A DNA stretch of 64,000 nt from 13-2-20CM-66-19 sp963760225 (GTDB taxonomy: Bacteria; Pseudomonadota; Gammaproteobacteria; Steroidobacterales; Steroidobacteraceae): positions 372,001-436,000 of the forward strand of contig CAVXCD010000002.1 in the NCBI GenBank assembly GCA_963760225.1, read 5' to 3'. Positions 61,586-64,000 of the stretch are shown piece after piece; position 1 is the stretch's first letter, and every line of letters begins with the position of its first letter. The notes beneath the pieces are model-generated. The model searched no databases. It saw only the letters and a program-made list of their open reading frames with translations, and was not told the origin of the DNA. Made by a program: the position numbers and the translations under genes.

Positions 61586-62134
61586 ATGAACGTTCGCGTC
61601 GGCGTGTACGCAGTGGCGCCCGCCATATTGTGGCTCGCGTCCTGTACGCCGGTTTTGAAAGAAGGGCCGGCCCCTTCGGCAGTGAATGCGCGGACTACGC
61701 AGACCGAAGCGAACAAGGCCATCGTTCGACGCGCGTTCCAGGCGCGCGAACAGGGCGACGTAGCGACTCTCAACGAGTTATCCGATCCCGACGAGAAGTT
61801 GCACGCGCCGGACGGTACAACCGTGCGGCGAGGTGGTCCATATACCGAACTCAAAGACTTATGCCCGATGTGCGCAGCGCTCGAGCATCGCAAGATCACA
61901 GTCGACATGATGATTGCAGAGGGAGACCTCGTGTACGTGCGCTCGACGTGGTCCGGCTCCTACACCGGCACTTTCAGGGGTGTTGCGGTCAGCGGCCGCG
62001 CCGTGACTGTCGTGTACTCAAACGTGTACCGGGTGGTTGACGGTCGGGTCAGCGACAATTGGTTTGTGAGCGACCGCCTTTCGCTTGCCGAGCAGCTCGG
62101 GATGAAGCTGGTTCCGACGGAAGCGGCAATGTAA
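61586..62134 (+). CDS. SnoaL-like lipoprotein
   Basis: I chose ATG 61586, just after GAGAGGAGA. The 182-residue protein has a lipoprotein signal peptide with lipobox LASC, so it is probably anchored in a membrane. An NTF2/SnoaL-like domain follows (IVRRAFQAREQGDVATLNEL, VRRGGPYTELKDLCPMCAAL, NVYRVVDGRVSDNWFVSDRL). This is like exported ester-cyclase-type proteins. Function is unknown. Confidence 0.8.
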   Translation: MNVRVGVYAVAPAILWLASCTPVLKEGPAPSAVNARTTQTEANKAIVRRAFQAREQGDVATLNELSDPDEKLHAPDGTTVRRGGPYTELKDLCPMCAALEHRKITVDMMIAEGDLVYVRSTWSGSYTGTFRGVAVSGRAVTVVYSNVYRVVDGRVSDNWFVSDRLSLAEQLGMKLVPTEAAM

Positions 62135-62331
62135 GGAGGGTTACGCTCCGTTGCAGCCGGGGGCGGTCTTCCGACGCACGGATGGGTAACGACGGCTTTC
62201 GAGCGAGTCGTGCTCCTGAACCCCGGTATGTCCGGCTGGCCGGCAGCCGCCTGTCGATGCGTCGGCTGCCAGAGTAGAGACCCCTGCGCCGAAGCGGACC
62301 TTCGTTCATCGCGTTGCGCCGCGCGCCGCCC

Positions 62332-62928
62332 TCAAGCGCCGAACGAGATCGCCCCGCGGCTCAGTTCGGTCTTAAAGAGCGTGCGCGGCTTGTCGCAAGG
62401 TATGTTGTCCGCGCACGGATCGTTCGATGCGCGCAGGATCAGCTGCAGGTGGAAAGACGGCGCGCTGTCACAGACGCTGTGGCCCTGCTCGGAGTTCTGG
62501 GCACAGAACTTGGCGACGTCCCATACGTATTTGCCGGTTTCGATCGTGCTGACGGTGGCATTCGACTTGAATTTCTCCAGGAACGCCTTCGTCGTCGCCG
62601 CGTCGAACACGGTGGTGAGCAAGCGGCTCGTGTCGCCCGGCTGCACGACGCCACCGATCCGCACCCCCGAATCCGCCATCTTCCAATAGAGGCGCAGGCT
62701 GAGAGCAGTGTTAGCAGGAATGTCCGCGCTGGTCCACGTGAGGGTATAGGACGACTTGCGCGAGATGCGCGCATCGGTGTCGAGCACCGTGAGATGCACC
62801 TGGGGATCTGCGGCGAGCGCGCGCTCGGGCGCCCCGAGGGGCGCGGCCTGAAGCAGCGTCGCGGCGAGGACCGACAAGGCGGCGCGCAGGAGCGCTGTCC
62901 AACGGGAACTTGAGCCGTAGATCGTCAT
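62332..62928 (-). CDS. exported hypothetical protein
   Basis: The 198-residue protein has a long hydrophobic signal peptide (ALLRAALSVLAATLLQAAPL) and a mature part with beta-like segments (SYTLTWTSADIPANTALSLR). It has several Cys (KFCAQNSEQGHSVCD, DPCADNIPCDK) that could form disulfides in the periplasm. I do not recognise a family. Confidence 0.68.
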   Translation of the reverse strand: MTIYGSSSRWTALLRAALSVLAATLLQAAPLGAPERALAADPQVHLTVLDTDARISRKSSYTLTWTSADIPANTALSLRLYWKMADSGVRIGGVVQPGDTSRLLTTVFDAATTKAFLEKFKSNATVSTIETGKYVWDVAKFCAQNSEQGHSVCDSAPSFHLQLILRASNDPCADNIPCDKPRTLFKTELSRGAISFGA

Positions 62929-63064
62929 GTCTGTGCGCCTTGTCCTGGGCGATGCGGTTGTCTTAGCCCGCAGCGCTTGTATCGCCTACAACAAATTCTA
63001 CGCGACGCCCCGCTTTGCCGGAAATCACCTGGGCCAGGCCACCTTCCGACCTCCGCCCCGCCAC

Positions 63065-64000
63065 TTAGCTCGGAAACTTCAACTCCCGCTCAATCGCCTG
63101 GAAGCGCGGCTCGTTGCGCAGCGGATCGAGAAGCGGCTCGGTTTTTAGGCGCACGAGATCCGGATCACGCAGACGCAGGGCGGCTTCCAGCCACTCGAGT
63201 GCTTTGACGGTATTCCCCCATTGGGCGTAGATGGCAGCGTACGTGACTGCCGACGTTTCGCCGCGGCTTGAGCCCATTTTGACAAGCATGGCTTCGGCAT
63301 CAGCATGTCGTCCGAGCTTGTCGTAGGTCATCGCCAGGCAAGCCTGACTATCGGAGTCATCACGATTCTCTTCGCAAGAGGCGCGCGCGCGCGCGAAATC
63401 ACCGAGGAGGTAGTAGGTAGTGCCAATCGCTGCTAAGAATGGGCCGGGGGTTGTCGAAGGTAGAGCCTCAGCGTCTTTATACGCTGCAACGGCCTCTGGA
63501 TAACGTCGCAGGGCCAACAGAGCCTGGCCGAGAAAGCCCTGGGCACTGGAATTCAACGGATCCAGCACGACGGCGCGCCGGACCGCGGTGAGTGCAGAAT
63601 CACTGCGCCCCATGGAGACGGCAAAGGCACCATAGTCTCGCAATACCCGTGCATTGCCGGGCCCAAGCACCAGGGCACGTTCGTACTCCTCGCTGGCCTC
63701 TTTGAACTGGAGCAGGTCCTGGTAGGCGACGGCCCGGGCTAAGTAGCCTTCACTCAGATTAGGCGCCAGTGCTATGGCCCTGGCCGCATCAGCCTGCGCC
63801 TTATCGAGGTCAGCACGGACAGCGGACGTCGTGGTATCCCAAAGTGTGGCGTTGCTGGCGAATGCGAGGGCCCGGGCCGCGAAGGCGAGAGCGAAATCGG
63901 GATCCAGGCGGATTGCCTCCGTGTAGCCGGTCACGGCGGTTTCGATAACCTTTGGGCTGTAACCGCCCCAAAGGGTCTTTTCGGCGCGAAGGTAGGCATC
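63065..64000 (-). CDS. TPR body of a probable sixth TIR/TolB-TPR paralogue, 5' part outside the window
   Basis: The 311 visible codons begin with DAYLRAEKTLWGG, which aligns with the DAYLRG that starts the TPR part of copies 1, 3 and 4. They continue with TPR units (AIRLDPDFALAFAARALAFA, VLDPLNSSAQGFLGQALLAL) and end with RFQAIERELKFPS exactly like copy 4. The head lies beyond the window, so whether it is TIR, kinase, cyclase or HTH cannot be seen. The ending is so close to the TIR copies that a TIR head is likely. Confidence 0.8.
   Translation of the reverse strand, partial: DAYLRAEKTLWGGYSPKVIETAVTGYTEAIRLDPDFALAFAARALAFASNATLWDTTTSAVRADLDKAQADAARAIALAPNLSEGYLARAVAYQDLLQFKEASEEYERALVLGPGNARVLRDYGAFAVSMGRSDSALTAVRRAVVLDPLNSSAQGFLGQALLALRRYPEAVAAYKDAEALPSTTPGPFLAAIGTTYYLLGDFARARASCEENRDDSDSQACLAMTYDKLGRHADAEAMLVKMGSSRGETSAVTYAAIYAQWGNTVKALEWLEAALRLRDPDLVRLKTEPLLDPLRNEPRFQAIERELKFPS

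Noticed and set aside
1..64000. CRISPR arrays, rRNA genes and complete tRNA genes
   Set aside because: I looked for regularly spaced repeats, rRNA-like stretches and cloverleaf patterns and saw none; the repeats found are dispersed and irregular.

Overview
The window is GC-rich, densely coded chromosomal DNA from a Gram-negative bacterium. A long TonB-dependent receptor, a porin, several exported proteins, GGDEF/EAL signalling and the style of the carbohydrate and regulator genes suggest a gammaproteobacterium of the Xanthomonadales/Nevskiales/Steroidobacteraceae type. That placement is inference; no rRNA or tRNA gene was found to test it.

Positions 1-9812 are a coherent sugar-use locus. A Tat-exported GH36 glycosidase (minus strand) faces a tightly packed plus-strand operon: EamA permease, GatZ/AgaZ-like protein, TonB-dependent receptor, AgaS-type SIS protein and a BadF/NagK-type kinase. 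This set fits N-acetylgalactosamine (or alpha-galactoside) capture, phosphorylation, deamination/isomerisation and entry into the tagatose pathway. The deacetylase and the class II aldolase are not in view.

Positions 10010-26500 are accessory. They hold two AraC regulators, several alpha/beta hydrolases and small stress or ring-cleavage-like enzymes (VOC, CMD, SnoaL, ABM). They also hold a degenerate SRAP protein, an EF-hand protein, an IS30 remnant and a two-dehalogenase-like operon next to a CGNR regulator. A four-gene block (11908-14943) lies between two 90-bp direct repeats.

From 27373 to the right edge the striking feature is a paralogous family. Five genes (27373, 31917, 36519, 54296, 58143) encode an N-terminal TIR domain joined to a TolB-like domain and TPR repeats. 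A sixth (63065-64000) is cut by the window edge. Some copies have a transmembrane segment and others lack it, heads and bodies have been shuffled, and two copies share an 83-bp stretch without a single difference. Between them lie a cNMP-binding flavoprotein, DUF924, GST and DHFR-like genes, a periplasmic-binding/porin/GGDEF-EAL operon, a CocE/NonD hydrolase with a UBP zinc finger protein, a MerA-like flavoprotein and a broken cytochrome P460. An intact IS1182-family element (52574-54179), an ArsR-SRPBCC-DUF1801 operon and an SBP56-like propeller protein complete the region. Two further families of short dispersed repeats sit in intergenic gaps here.

The TIR-TolB-TPR expansion is the best candidate for an undescribed system. 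The direct-repeat-flanked gene block, the hydrolase/pseudo-cyclase/LuxR fusion and the palindrome cluster before the porin/GGDEF operon are secondary leads.
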